Assembly: GCF_012396235.1 (NCBI RefSeq)
Contig: NZ_JAAXPA010000025.1
Coordinates: forward strand, 61,647-125,646
From: Rhodococcus opacus
Lineage (GTDB): Bacteria; Actinomycetota; Actinomycetes; Mycobacteriales; Mycobacteriaceae
Direction of reading: 5' to 3'
Length of the DNA: 64,000 nt
Notes under the pieces: model-generated
The model's input: only the letters and a program-made list of their open reading frames with translations
Database searches by the model: none
What the model was told of the DNA's origin: nothing
Position numbers and translations under genes: made by a program
Part shown: piece by piece, positions 50,371 through 58,723 of the stretch
How positions within the stretch are numbered: the stretch's first letter is position 1
Layout: each line of letters starts with the position of its first letter

Positions 50371-52404
50371 TCATTCGCAGGACGTGTCGCCTGCGTTCAC
50401 AACCGCAAGGTCCGCGGGGATTTCCACGTCCTCGGGCTGGCCGATTCGCACGTCCGACATACTGAGCGGTGTGTCGATCGGGCTCGGTGTCTGGACGGTC
50501 CCGGAGAAGTTCGAACCGAGCGCGACCTCGACGACCGTCCCCAGTCCGGTGGTCGACTCGAGCACCGCACCCGGGAACGACGACGCCAGGGTCGCCGCCT
50601 CGGCTTCGTGGCCCGGCGAGAACCGGACGACGGTCTCGCCGCTGGTTCCCGTGTAGTTGCCGACGTTGTAGATCTGGAACCCCTCGGCGGCCAGCGAGTC
50701 GGCCACGGTCGCGGCCAGTCCCGACTCACCCGATGCGTTCGACACCTGCACGGTCACGCTGGACGGGTCGACGGCCTGGACCGACAGCGGCGCCGGCGCG
50801 GCCTGCGGTTCGGGGGCGGAGGGCAGGGGTTCCGCACGCTTCTCGCCGGGCAGCGCCTCGTCGTCGATGATGGCGCGGAAGATGGCCTTGATGTCGTCGG
50901 TGCGGGGAATCTCGTTACCCCACTCGGTGGTGCCTGCGGTGGGCACCGTCAGGAACGTGACCGCGCCCGCATCGACGTTCTGCAGTGAGCGTCCGAGCGT
51001 GACCAGCGACTTCGTGTCGATGTTCTCGACGAACGTGTCGCGGGTGAACGCGTTGATGAAGCCGTTCAGTTTGCCGGGATTGAGCAGCACCTGACTGGAC
51101 AGGGCGCCCCGCAGCAGGGCGGACAGGAATCTCTGCTGACGGTTGATGCGGCCGTAGTCGCCGTTGCCCTCCGCCTCGACATGTCTGGCGCGGACGAAGT
51201 TCAGTGCGGTCTTGCCGTCGAGCATCTGAGTGCCCGCCTCCGGCAGAACGGTGCCGAGGACGCCGTCCTCGAGCGGCTGGGTGGTACAGACCTTGACCCC
51301 GCCGATCTCGTTGACCATCGACTCGAAGCCGGCGAAGTCCATGCCGACGAAGTGGCCGATCTTCAGACCCGACATCTTCTGGATCACCTTCACCAGGCAC
51401 TTCGGTCCGCCGAGCGCGTAGGTGGCGTTGAGTTTGTCGCCGTCGGCGGCGGGGAAGGTCTCCTCGGTGTAGGTGCCGCTGGCGTTGTCCCAGCCCTGGC
51501 AGACGGGCCGCTCGACGTCGAGGTCGCGGGGGAACGACACCGCGACCACCCGGCTTCGGTCGGCGGGGATGTTGACGAGCATCACCGTGTCGGCGCGGGA
51601 TCCCTCGGCGTCGTCGATGGTTCCGGCACCCACTTCGCCGCTCGCGCCGGCGCGGGTGTCGCTGCCGACGATGAGATAGGTCTCGTCACCGGTCTGCCCG
51701 ACGGCGTCGACGATGTCGGTCGACTCCGTGTCGAGTGCCGCGATCTGGTCGAACTTGCCTTCGGTGGAGCGGAGGTAACCCCAGACGATGCCGGTTCCGG
51801 CGAGTGCGACCACCGCCACGAGCGCGACGACGGCCCGTCCTGCTGCACGCAGACGCTTGCGTTTACGGGTCTTGTTGAGGGCCAGGCGGGTGGTGCCCGG
51901 GTTGCCGACCACCTGCGGTACCGCAGTGGTCTCGGCGGAATCCGCGACCCATTCGGGTTCGGGCGTGCTCTGCGGGGGTTCCGGATCCGGCGGCGGAGGC
52001 GCGGCAGGGGTCTCCCGCGGCGGAATCCCGGGAGGCGGCGGCTGCCGCTCGTCGATCGGGGGAATGATCTCCGTCTTGTCCGGATCGTCCGGCTCGCTCG
52101 GTTCTTCCCCGGAAACCTTCTTCACCAGGTCTGCGACGGAGAGCGCTTCGGTGGGTCCACCCGCGGCCCGGCGGCCGATCCGGCCACTGTCGTGGCGGGA
52201 CGGTTCGGTGCGCTCTACCTGCGCACGGCGCTCGGGTGGCGCGGTCCGTTCGGGTGGCGCGGTCCGCTCGGGTGGTGGCTGCCGCGGCGGGAGTCGCCGC
52301 GGCCGTCCCGACTGGGCTTCTCGGTAGCTGGGATCCGCGAGAGGACGCTCCCAGGGGGCGCGGGATTCGGGAGTCGGTGAGTCCGAGCTGTGATCATCAC
52401 CCAC
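50371..52404 (-). CDS. LytR-CpsA-Psr (LCP) family glycopolymer ligase
   Basis: 677-aa membrane protein, likely attaching arabinogalactan or another glycopolymer to peptidoglycan (Rv0822c-like). About 185 cytoplasmic residues rich in Pro/Arg/Glu precede one helix (AVVALVAVVALAGTGIVWGYL). The extracytoplasmic LCP domain has TYLIVGSDTRAG, GSRADTVMLVNIPADRSRVVAVSFPRDL in pieces and LNFVRARHVEAEGNGDYGRINRQQRFL, with the conserved Arg/Asp residues. A LytR_C domain follows (VTVQVSNASGESGLAATVADSLAAEGFQI). GTG 52404 is the start. It is not overlapping neighbours. Confidence 0.92.
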   Translation of the reverse strand: MGDDHSSDSPTPESRAPWERPLADPSYREAQSGRPRRLPPRQPPPERTAPPERTAPPERRAQVERTEPSRHDSGRIGRRAAGGPTEALSVADLVKKVSGEEPSEPDDPDKTEIIPPIDERQPPPPGIPPRETPAAPPPPDPEPPQSTPEPEWVADSAETTAVPQVVGNPGTTRLALNKTRKRKRLRAAGRAVVALVAVVALAGTGIVWGYLRSTEGKFDQIAALDTESTDIVDAVGQTGDETYLIVGSDTRAGASGEVGAGTIDDAEGSRADTVMLVNIPADRSRVVAVSFPRDLDVERPVCQGWDNASGTYTEETFPAADGDKLNATYALGGPKCLVKVIQKMSGLKIGHFVGMDFAGFESMVNEIGGVKVCTTQPLEDGVLGTVLPEAGTQMLDGKTALNFVRARHVEAEGNGDYGRINRQQRFLSALLRGALSSQVLLNPGKLNGFINAFTRDTFVENIDTKSLVTLGRSLQNVDAGAVTFLTVPTAGTTEWGNEIPRTDDIKAIFRAIIDDEALPGEKRAEPLPSAPEPQAAPAPLSVQAVDPSSVTVQVSNASGESGLAATVADSLAAEGFQIYNVGNYTGTSGETVVRFSPGHEAEAATLASSFPGAVLESTTGLGTVVEVALGSNFSGTVQTPSPIDTPLSMSDVRIGQPEDVEIPADLAVVNAGDTSCE
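52233..52268. repeat. 18-bp tandem repeat inside the LCP gene
   Basis: CGGGTGGCGCGGTCCGTT (52233-52250) is repeated at 52251-52268 with one change and partly at 52269-52275. On the coding strand it gives PPERTA repeats in the disordered cytoplasmic N-terminus. Copy number could vary between strains. Confidence 0.75.
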
Positions 52405-52523
52405 CGATGCAACCTGACCTCTCCGCCGACTCCGACCTCCGTCGGCCTCGACGGATTCCAGCCATAGTACTTATCGAACGTCGGGGCTCCACACATGTAG
52501 CGAGGTGACGCGCGTTCGTGCTG

Positions 52524-53666
52524 CTAACCACCAGAATGCATGAGGTCGGCGCCGGCGGGTACCAGGCAGTCGTCGGGGTCGTCGAGCCATCCCTCGGGGA
52601 GCGCGACCGTCCCGGGTGACCCCTGACGTCCCCGTGGTCCCTCGGCGTCCTTGGGGAACGGGATGGTCGGATCGAGCTGAACCAAGAGGTCGTCGAGTTC
52701 GGTGAGGGTGCTCACGAGGGCCATCGCGACCCGCAGTTCGGACCCGGCGGGGAAGCCCCGCAGGTACCAGGACACGTGCTTGCGCAGTTCACGGAGGCCC
52801 TTGTCCTCGCCGTGGTGATCGGCAAGGAGCTCCGCGTGCCGGCGGATGATCGTGGCCACCTCGCCGAGATTGGGCGGAGTGGGCTGCGGGTTTCCGTTCA
52901 GTGCGGCGCTCAGCTCCGCGAACAGCCATGGGCGCCCGAGGCATCCGCGCCCGACGACGACGCCGTCGCACCCTGTCTGTTCCATCATGCGGGCCGCGTC
53001 CTCGGCGGCGAAGATGTCGCCGTTCCCGAGTACGGGCACGTCCGTGACGTGTTCCTTGAGCCGGGCGATCTCGTTCCAATCGGCCGTGCCGGAGTACCGC
53101 TGCGAGGCGGTACGCGCGTGCAGTGCGACCGCGGCGGCGCCTTCGCCGGCGGCGATCCGGCCGGCGTCGAGATGCGTGTGGTGCTCGGCGTCGATGCCGA
53201 CGCGGAACTTGACGGTCACCGGGACGTCGGTCCCCTCGGTCGCCTTCACGGCCGCCGCGACGATCCGGCCGAACAGGGTGCGCTTGTACGGCAGCGCCGC
53301 GCCACCACCCTTGCGGGTCACCTTGGGAACCGGGCAGCCGAAGTTCATGTCGATGTGGTCGGCCATGTTCTCGTCCACGATCATCTTGGCCGCGGCGTAC
53401 GTGGTGTCGGGGTCGACGGTGTACAGCTGCAGCGACCGCGGGGTCTCGGTCGGGCCGAACGTCGTCATGTGCAGGGTCGCGGGCTGTCGTTCCACCAGCG
53501 CACGCGCGGTCACCATCTCACAGACGTACAGGCCGGACGTGCTGCCCGCGCGCTCCGTCTCGAGCTCACGACACAGCGTGCGGAACGCGACGTTGGTGAT
53601 CCCGGCCATGGGGGCCAGAACCACCGGACTGCGCAGCTCGAGCGATCCGATACGAAGGGATGACAT
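52524..53666 (-). CDS. dusB: tRNA-dihydrouridine synthase
   Basis: 380-aa FMN enzyme that reduces uridines in the tRNA D-loop. Family motifs: SPVVLAPMAGITNVAFRTLC, MNFGCPVPKVTRKGGGAAL (catalytic Cys), VTVKFRVGI, VALHARTASQRYSGTADW, VLGNGDIFAAEDAARMMEQTGCDGVVVGRGCLGRPWLF in pieces. The C-terminus is longer than E. coli DusB. ATG 53666 gives MSSLRIGSLELRSPVV. A terminator separates it from desA1. Confidence 0.95.
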   Translation of the reverse strand: MSSLRIGSLELRSPVVLAPMAGITNVAFRTLCRELETERAGSTSGLYVCEMVTARALVERQPATLHMTTFGPTETPRSLQLYTVDPDTTYAAAKMIVDENMADHIDMNFGCPVPKVTRKGGGAALPYKRTLFGRIVAAAVKATEGTDVPVTVKFRVGIDAEHHTHLDAGRIAAGEGAAAVALHARTASQRYSGTADWNEIARLKEHVTDVPVLGNGDIFAAEDAARMMEQTGCDGVVVGRGCLGRPWLFAELSAALNGNPQPTPPNLGEVATIIRRHAELLADHHGEDKGLRELRKHVSWYLRGFPAGSELRVAMALVSTLTELDDLLVQLDPTIPFPKDAEGPRGRQGSPGTVALPEGWLDDPDDCLVPAGADLMHSGG

Positions 53667-53698
53667 TGACGACCTCTGGGAAAGTGCTGGAACAAAAA

Positions 53699-53732
53699 CT
53701 GTGCCCGGTACCGAATCCGGTACCGGGCACAG
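53699..53732 (-). terminator. Terminator between desA1 and dusB
   Basis: CTGTGCCCGGTACCG (53699-53713) pairs perfectly with CGGTACCGGGCACAG (53718-53732), and the minus strand continues with TTTTTGTT, so it is a good rho-independent terminator for desA1. Confidence 0.85.
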
Positions 53733-53746
53733 GATAACTGTTTACG

Positions 53747-54703
53747 TCACGAAGCCTTCTGCTCGCGCTTCTTGGCCTCGCGGGCCAGCATGCGGTCGCG
53801 CTGCTCCTCGAACTTGGTGGCCTGGCCCTCGAGGTTCTCGAGGAACTTGCCGAGGCTCTCGCGGACCTCTTCGCCGCGGGCGGTGAAATCGGTCCGCTCG
53901 AAGATGTTCCACTTGCGCAGGACGGGCATCAAGACCTCTTCGAGGTGCTGACGCAGGTCGTAGATGCCGTGCTTGGCCATGAGCACACCGTTGCGCCGGA
54001 AGTTCGGCATGCCGGCGCCCGGCATCTGGAAGTTCTGGACGATCATGTTGATGGCCTCGAGCGCCTGATCGGGCGCGAGGTCGAGGGCAGCACCGCACAT
54101 GTTGCGGTAGAAGATCATGTGCAGGTTCTCGTCGGCGGCGATGCGCTGCAGCATCTTGTCGGCGATCGGGTCCTTGCACGCCTTACCGGTGTTGCGGTGG
54201 CTGACGCGGGTGGCGAGTTCCTGGAACGTCACGTACGCGACGGAGTGGAGGAAGCCGGCGTCGACGTCGGCGGGGGAGGCGAAGCCGTTCGTCATGTGCT
54301 CCATGCGGAAACGCTCGAGCTGGACGGGGTCGACGGCGCGGGTCACGACGAGGTAATCGCGCATCACGATGCCGTGACGGTTCTCCTCGGCGGTCCAGCG
54401 ACCGACCCACGTTCCCCACGCGCCGTCCTGCGAGAAGTTCTCGGCGATCTCGCGGTGGTACGACGGCAGGTTGTCCTCGGTGAGGAGGTTCGTGATCATC
54501 GCAGCCTTGGCGACCTCGTCGAGCTGCGACTGCTCGGGATCCCAGTCGATGCCGCCCATCGCGGCGAAGTTGCGTCCTTCGTCCCACGGAACGTAGTCGT
54601 GGGGATGCCATTCCTTGGCCATGGAGATGTGGCGGTTGACGTTCTCTTCTGCAACCGGCGACAACTCCTGCAGCAGTTCGAGTTGGGTCAGATCCCTCGC
54701 CAT
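53747..54703 (-). CDS. desA1: Acyl-ACP desaturase DesA1-like
   Basis: 318-aa soluble di-iron desaturase of the plant acyl-ACP type, working on fatty acids for mycolate or membrane lipids (Rv0824c-like). Iron ligands: WTAEENRHGIVMRDYL (E-E-x-R-H) and IAADENLHMIFYRNMC (D-E-x-x-H), with an additional Glu in LLTEDNLPSYHREI. ATG 54703 has GGAGG. A palindrome overlaps its predicted promoter. The C-terminus is highly charged. Confidence 0.93.
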   Translation of the reverse strand: MARDLTQLELLQELSPVAEENVNRHISMAKEWHPHDYVPWDEGRNFAAMGGIDWDPEQSQLDEVAKAAMITNLLTEDNLPSYHREIAENFSQDGAWGTWVGRWTAEENRHGIVMRDYLVVTRAVDPVQLERFRMEHMTNGFASPADVDAGFLHSVAYVTFQELATRVSHRNTGKACKDPIADKMLQRIAADENLHMIFYRNMCGAALDLAPDQALEAINMIVQNFQMPGAGMPNFRRNGVLMAKHGIYDLRQHLEEVLMPVLRKWNIFERTDFTARGEEVRESLGKFLENLEGQATKFEEQRDRMLAREAKKREQKAS

Positions 54704-54739
54704 GTGTAATGCCTCCAGTAGCTCAATTTGACTTTGTTC

Positions 54740-54780
54740 AGCCTACGGCACCGTAAGTAGGTTGGTAAACGCCGTCGGCG
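54740..54780 (-). promoter_or_regulatory. desA1 promoter with operator-like palindrome
   Basis: On the minus strand TTTACC followed after 18 bases by TAGGCT (54745-54740) fits a promoter. TACGG-CA-CCGTA (54744-54755) is a perfect palindrome overlapping the -10, flanked by CCTAC (54742-54746) and GTAGG (54757-54761). A fatty-acid-responsive repressor would fit; mycobacterial desA1 is controlled by the TetR regulator MadR, but its exact site was not checked. Confidence 0.5.
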
Positions 54781-55213
54781 GCCCGGGAACCGTCCAAGTT
54801 ACCGATCCGTAATGGATCTTCCGGGATGTGTCGCCGCCACGCGGCGAACCGTTACATGACAGTGTACTGATGAGCGTGCGTACGCGGTGACCAGCGTAAT
54901 CATCGCAGGGAGAGATCATCACAGCGACGCGCGGACAGTTGTGGACGATTACAGATTTGTCGGTCTCCACAGATTCCCTGTCGTAACTCGAGCCGTGTCG
55001 GCGGTTGCGCGGAACCCGTTCGTCCGGGTTGTCGGTCTCCTGGGAATTCGATCCACCCCAGGTGTGAATATCGCCACCCGGGCCCAGTCCGCCGCCCGCA
55101 CCCTTTCCGAGCAGGCCACCCAGGACCCCGTCGAGCCCGCCGACGAGCGTCGGCAGCGCCGACTTCACCGCGGTCTCGGCGGCGGGAAATCCCGCGTATG
55201 TCCGTTATGCCGG
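54762..55213. other. Intergenic region without a confident gene
   Basis: About 450 bases between the desA1 promoter and the YjbR-like gene. Open frames exist on both strands (minus 54743-55168, plus 54887-55264), but neither has a good ribosome site or a recognised family. The minus frame begins with a Gly-rich GGLDGVLGGLLGKGAGGGLG stretch. Base composition is less G+C-rich around 54840-54980, suggesting regulatory or decayed sequence. Confidence 0.5.
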
Positions 55214-55242
55214 TTGCGGTCGGTCTGGGCGCTGCCGACAAT
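55214..55242 (+). promoter_or_regulatory. Leaderless promoter of the YjbR-like gene
   Basis: TTGCGG (55214-55219), a 17-base spacer and GACAAT (55237-55242). The ATG at 55249 is six bases after the -10, so the mRNA probably starts at the A of the start codon. Confidence 0.6.
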
Positions 55243-55248
55243 CGTCAC

Positions 55249-55638
55249 ATGGGCAACAACATGAGCCGCCTGGAACAGATCGTCGCCGAGTTGCCCGAAG
55301 CCGTGCGCGTGGACGTCGCCCAATGGGATGGACACCTGACGTTCCGGGTGCGGGGGAAGAACTTCGTGTTCAGTGACGTGGAGGCCACCCGGTTGACGGT
55401 GAAGCTCACCGTCGACGAGGCCGAAGCGGTCGTCGCAACGGAACCAGGGGCCGAGCCCGCGGGATACGGTCTCGGTAGACACGGCTGGATCGCACTGGAC
55501 GTCGCGGACGCGGACGAGCCTCGGTGGGAACAGCTGCGTGAGTGGATCAGGACGTCGTACACGCTCGTCGCCCCGAAGCGACTGGCCGAGCAGGTGCTGG
55601 ACGAAGAACCGTTGCCGACGCAGGGAGACCAGTCATGA
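55249..55638 (+). CDS. MmcQ/YjbR-family protein
   Basis: 129-aa protein with the YjbR (CyaY-like) fold, sometimes annotated DNA-binding; the cellular role is unknown. Visible: VAQWDGHLTFRVRGKNFVFSD, LTVKLTVDEAEAVVAT, GYGLGRHGWIALDVADADE and WIRTSYTLVAPKRLAEQVL. The start ATG 55249 is chosen because of the leaderless promoter; ATG 55198 and ATG 55261 are in frame. The stop overlaps the next gene (ATGA). Confidence 0.85.
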   Translation: MGNNMSRLEQIVAELPEAVRVDVAQWDGHLTFRVRGKNFVFSDVEATRLTVKLTVDEAEAVVATEPGAEPAGYGLGRHGWIALDVADADEPRWEQLREWIRTSYTLVAPKRLAEQVLDEEPLPTQGDQS

Positions 55639-56237
55639 CGACCGAGGACAGCGCATCCACTTCCACACCGGCGAAATCGGGCCTGCCTGCGTGGGCCAAG
55701 AAGGCCATCGGCATCGCAGTCCTCCTGGTGGTGCTGGTCATCGCCTACTTCATCCTCGCGGCCTACCTCCCGCGGGCGTGGGCCCAGAACGTGGGTGGAC
55801 TGGCGAACGGCAGCTTCGGCGGCGGCATCCTGTGGGGACTGTTGTTCGGCACCCTGTGCACCCTCCTGCCGCTGCTGCTGGTCCGCGGAGCGTGGCGGCT
55901 GTTCCGCCGGCGCCGGTTCAAGCCGGTGCAGATCGTGTTGCTGATCCTCGGTGTCCTGGTGGTGCTGCCCAACCTGCTGACGCTCAGTGTGGTGCTCGGC
56001 GGCAACAGCGCAGCGCACGCGGGCGAACGGATCATGGACGTCGACGCGCCCGGATTCCGCGGCGCATCGCTCGCCGGCGCCATCATCGGAGTGGTGCTGT
56101 TCCTCGGCGTCGCCGGAGTCAGCTTCACGTACCGCAAGCGCGGCGAGGATCTCGCCGAGATGCGAAGAGATTCGAAAGCGAAGGACGGACAGGTGGGCGA
56201 CGGGCCGCCGGTCGGACCGTCACCTGCCACGCCCTGA
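55635..56237 (+). CDS. Four-helix membrane protein of unknown function
   Basis: 200-aa protein. A polar N-terminus of about 20 residues (TTEDSASTSTPAKSGLPAWA) is followed by helices AIGIAVLLVVLVIAYFILAAYL, a Gly-rich turn and FGGGILWGLLFGTLCTLLPLLLV, VQIVLLILGVLVVLPNLLTLSVVLGG and SLAGAIIGVVLFLGVAGVSF. I recognise no catalytic motif; similar proteins are annotated as permeases. It is translationally coupled to the YjbR-like gene. Confidence 0.75.
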   Translation: MTTEDSASTSTPAKSGLPAWAKKAIGIAVLLVVLVIAYFILAAYLPRAWAQNVGGLANGSFGGGILWGLLFGTLCTLLPLLLVRGAWRLFRRRRFKPVQIVLLILGVLVVLPNLLTLSVVLGGNSAAHAGERIMDVDAPGFRGASLAGAIIGVVLFLGVAGVSFTYRKRGEDLAEMRRDSKAKDGQVGDGPPVGPSPATP

Positions 56238-56243
56238 GCGAAT

Positions 56244-57332
56244 TCACCACACGAGCACGGGCTTGATCACCGTGCCCGCGGCCTGATCGGCGACGGCGCG
56301 GTTGATGTCGTCGAATCGATACTCGGTGACGAGACGGTCGAACGGGAATTTCCCGTCCGCGTGCAGCGCCAGCAACTGCGGAATGAACTGCTGTACCGAA
56401 GAATCGCCCTCGACGCAGCCGCGGAGGGTCTTGCCGCTCAGCATCAGATCCTGAATGTTCACCACCACTTCGGGTGCGCCGAGGCCGACGACCACCGCGC
56501 TGCCCCGCGCGCGCAGGCACGACAATGCCTGGCCGATGACGGCGGGGATCCCCGTCGTGTCCAGGGCGTGGGTGGCGCCGCCGCCCGTCGCCGCACGGAT
56601 CGATGCGACCGCGTCCTGTGACCCGGGATCGAGCGCGACCGCGCCGAACTCCTCCGCGAGCGCACGTCGCGCGGGTACCGGATCGACGGCGAGAAGCGTT
56701 GCGACGCCGGCTGATCGGGCCGCGAGCAGCGCGGCGAACCCGACACTGCCCGCGCCGAAGACGACCACACTCGAATCGCGGCCCGGCCGGAGCACGTTCA
56801 GTACCGCACCGGCACCCGTCTGGAACCCGCAGCCGAGCGGCGCCGCGGCGGCCAGGTCGACGGACTTGTCGACGACGACGACGTTGTCGGCGGTTGCGAG
56901 GACGTGCTCGGCGAAACTGGACTGGCCGAAGAACGCGGCGCGCACGGACTCGCCGTTCTGGGTGACGGTGGCCGAACCGTCCGCGCGTCGGCCCGAACTG
57001 TTCAGCCGGTGCGCGTCGACGCAGTACGCCGGACCCGCGCTTCGGCACTGGTCGCAATCGCCGCAGTGGCGGTAACTGAGAATCACGTGATCACCGGGCG
57101 CCACCCCGCTCACGCGTGACCCGACGTCGACAACGATCCCGGCACCTTCGTGCCCGAGGACGGCGGGGCCGGCGGCGCGGGGGAGGGCCGCCTTGGTGAA
57201 GAGGTCCGTGTGGCACAGGCCGGTGGCGACGATGCGCACCAGTACCTCGTCCGCGCGGGGCTCGTCGAGTTCGACCGTCTCCAGCGTGAACGGAGAATCG
57301 GGTCCGCGTGAGACCGCTGCTGTGACCTGCAT
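56244..57332 (-). CDS. Zinc-dependent alcohol dehydrogenase (aryl-alcohol/XylB-like)
   Basis: 362-aa medium-chain dehydrogenase, NAD(P)-dependent. Catalytic zinc ligands: ATGLCHTDL (Cys), LGHEGAGIVVDVG (His-Glu), GCGFQTGAGAVLN (Cys). The structural zinc has four cysteines in HCGDCDQCRSAGPAYC. Rossmann motif VVVFGAGSVGFAALLAAR. ATG 57332. With the DUF4334 gene just upstream and the divergent TetR gene it forms a small regulated unit for an alcohol or aldehyde. Confidence 0.92.
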   Translation of the reverse strand: MQVTAAVSRGPDSPFTLETVELDEPRADEVLVRIVATGLCHTDLFTKAALPRAAGPAVLGHEGAGIVVDVGSRVSGVAPGDHVILSYRHCGDCDQCRSAGPAYCVDAHRLNSSGRRADGSATVTQNGESVRAAFFGQSSFAEHVLATADNVVVVDKSVDLAAAAPLGCGFQTGAGAVLNVLRPGRDSSVVVFGAGSVGFAALLAARSAGVATLLAVDPVPARRALAEEFGAVALDPGSQDAVASIRAATGGGATHALDTTGIPAVIGQALSCLRARGSAVVVGLGAPEVVVNIQDLMLSGKTLRGCVEGDSSVQQFIPQLLALHADGKFPFDRLVTEYRFDDINRAVADQAAGTVIKPVLVW

Positions 57333-57338
57333 TGGAGC

Positions 57339-57812
57339 TCAGTCTCTTTCGAGCAGGAAGTAGTAGTGCCGACCGTCGTCGAGGACCAGTGCGGACTTGC
57401 CGTTCATGATGCCCATGAGGGTGGAGTCGTCCACCTTCTTGAAGTGGTCGAAGATGGGTGCGCCGTCGTACACCATGGTCGCGGTGACCTCACCCCGGAA
57501 CTCGATGTTCCACAGGCTGGCTTCGCCGTTGCCGCCCTTGATGTCGGAATAGAGGTTGCCGTCCACGTCCCGGCAGATCAACGGCTTCGCGTCCTCGAGG
57601 GAGTGGAACGTCTTTCCGTGCCAGCGGCTCGCGAACAGCTTCTCGTGGAGGCGGTGTCCGGTGGCGAAGTCGTCGCCCTTCCAGCTGCCGAGGATGTCTT
57701 CGGCCCTGACGGTGTCGAGCGCCGCCCACACGGCGTCGAGTTCGTCGGGCGAGACGCCGCTCTCGCGCCCCCGGAGCTCGTGGAACGTGCTGCGGGCCTG
57801 ATCGATGTCCAT
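57339..57812 (-). CDS. GXWXG/DUF4334-domain protein
   Basis: 157-aa protein. The N-terminal GXWXG segment is EDILGSWKGDDFATGHRLHEKLF (GSWKG) and the C-terminal DUF4334 domain contains YSDIKGGNGEASLWNIEFRGEVTATMVYDG in pieces and ends GRHYYFLLERD. Function unknown; often linked to oxidoreductases. ATG 57812 lies 112 bases from the TetR gene, and the stop is six bases before adh, so both form one operon. Confidence 0.85.
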   Translation of the reverse strand: MDIDQARSTFHELRGRESGVSPDELDAVWAALDTVRAEDILGSWKGDDFATGHRLHEKLFASRWHGKTFHSLEDAKPLICRDVDGNLYSDIKGGNGEASLWNIEFRGEVTATMVYDGAPIFDHFKKVDDSTLMGIMNGKSALVLDDGRHYYFLLERD

Positions 57813-57846
57813 GAAAACGGTCCTTGGGGTGAGGGGCGCGAGGTTT

Positions 57847-57864
57847 ACGAACCAAACTGTTCGT
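57847..57864. promoter_or_regulatory. TetR operator site 1
   Basis: ACGAACCAAACTGTTCGT: inverted repeat ACGAAC/GTTCGT with a 6-base centre, 34 bases from the DUF4334 start. It shares CGAACCA and TTCG with site 2. Confidence 0.65.
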
Positions 57865-57880
57865 CAACTGCGCACGCTAC

Positions 57881-57900
57881 GCCGAACCAGATGGTTCGGC
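57881..57900. promoter_or_regulatory. TetR operator site 2
   Basis: GCCGAACCAGATGGTTCGGC: perfect 9-bp arms with a 2-base centre, 23 bases before the TetR start. Together with site 1 it gives a consensus CGAACCA-N4-5-TTCG, probably bound by the divergent TetR protein. Confidence 0.75.
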
Positions 57901-57923
57901 AACGGGCAATTTAGGATGTCGGA

Positions 57924-58526
57924 ATGCGAACAGCGGGAGAAGCCACGCGAGAACGGATCCTCGCCGCGGCCAAGGCGGAGTTCGCCCGCCACGGAGTCGC
58001 CGGAGCCCGGATCAACCGCATCGCGGAGGCGGCCCGGGCAAGCAAGGACCGTCTGTACGCGTACTTCGACAGCAAGGAAACGCTGTTCGACGCCGTCATC
58101 ACGCAATGGATCGCCGAGACGACGGAACAGACGGCGTTGCGGGGCGACGATCTGCCGGGCTACGCGGGCCGGTTGTTCGACGACTACGTGGCGCACCCCG
58201 AGAACGCGAGGCTGCAGAAGTGGGCCGACCTGGAGGTGCGCGAGCAGATCGCCGACGATGCGCGGATCCTCACGCTGCGCCCCAAGATCGCCGAGATTCG
58301 GCGTGGGCAGCAGGAGGGGTTCGTCGATCCGTCGTGGAACGCGGGCGAGCTGCTGCTCGTGATCACCGACATCGCCTTGTCACTGGCCACCGCCCGCGGC
58401 GGCCGCAAGCAGGCGGGGGCAAAGTCGGGGGAGCGCACGGTGGCGCAGCGGCGGCAGGCCACTGTCGAGGCGGTTCGTCGTCTGATCGGGACGCCTGCGG
58501 CGGCGGAAGCGCCGGGCCGCGAATGA
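57924..58526 (+). CDS. TetR-family repressor of the adh-DUF4334 unit
   Basis: 200-aa regulator with HTH ERILAAAKAEFARHGVAGARINRIAEAARASKDRLYAYFDSKETLF in pieces and a C-terminal domain of the TetR_C type. TAGGAT (57912-57917) lies six bases before ATG 57924, which suggests a leaderless mRNA. Two operator-like repeats lie in the divergent 111-base region, implying autoregulation and control of DUF4334-adh. The inducer is probably the alcohol dehydrogenase substrate (inference). Confidence 0.9.
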   Translation: MRTAGEATRERILAAAKAEFARHGVAGARINRIAEAARASKDRLYAYFDSKETLFDAVITQWIAETTEQTALRGDDLPGYAGRLFDDYVAHPENARLQKWADLEVREQIADDARILTLRPKIAEIRRGQQEGFVDPSWNAGELLLVITDIALSLATARGGRKQAGAKSGERTVAQRRQATVEAVRRLIGTPAAAEAPGRE

Positions 58527-58535
58527 GTGCTCGTG

Positions 58536-58566
58536 CCCCTTACCCGGCATGGTGCCGAGTAAGGGG
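58536..58566. terminator. Hairpin between TetR and tRNA-Lys
   Basis: CCCCTTAC (58536-58543) pairs with GTAAGGGG (58559-58566), with an inner GGCA/TGCC stem. It would end both the TetR transcript and the tRNA-Lys precursor on the other strand. Confidence 0.65.
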
Positions 58567-58570
58567 AGAG

Positions 58571-58643
58571 TGCCCCCAGTAGGGCTCGAACCTACGACCT
58601 GCGGATTAAAAGTCCGTAGCTCTACCAACTGAGCTATAGGGGC
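58571..58643 (-). tRNA. tRNA-Lys (anticodon TTT)
   Basis: 73-base cloverleaf on the minus strand: acceptor GCCCCTA/TGGGGGC, D-arm GCTC-AGTTGGTA-GAGC, anticodon loop CTTTTAA (TTT) and T-arm with GGTTCGAGCC. No CCA is encoded. Confidence 0.96.
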
Positions 58644-58723
58644 GCGGGGCCAGAGTCTAGTGCGCAGACCGTGACCGAGAAAACAGGACCCCCGGCACGG
58701 CGCGCCGCGCGGGGGGTGAAAAG

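Noticed and set aside
54743..55168. A 141-codon minus-strand frame upstream of desA1
   Set aside because: It covers the predicted desA1 promoter and operator, has no ribosome site and only a Gly-rich start; kept as intergenic.
54887..55264. A 125-codon plus-strand frame before the YjbR-like gene
   Set aside because: No ribosome site or recognisable family, and it overlaps the YjbR-like promoter and start.
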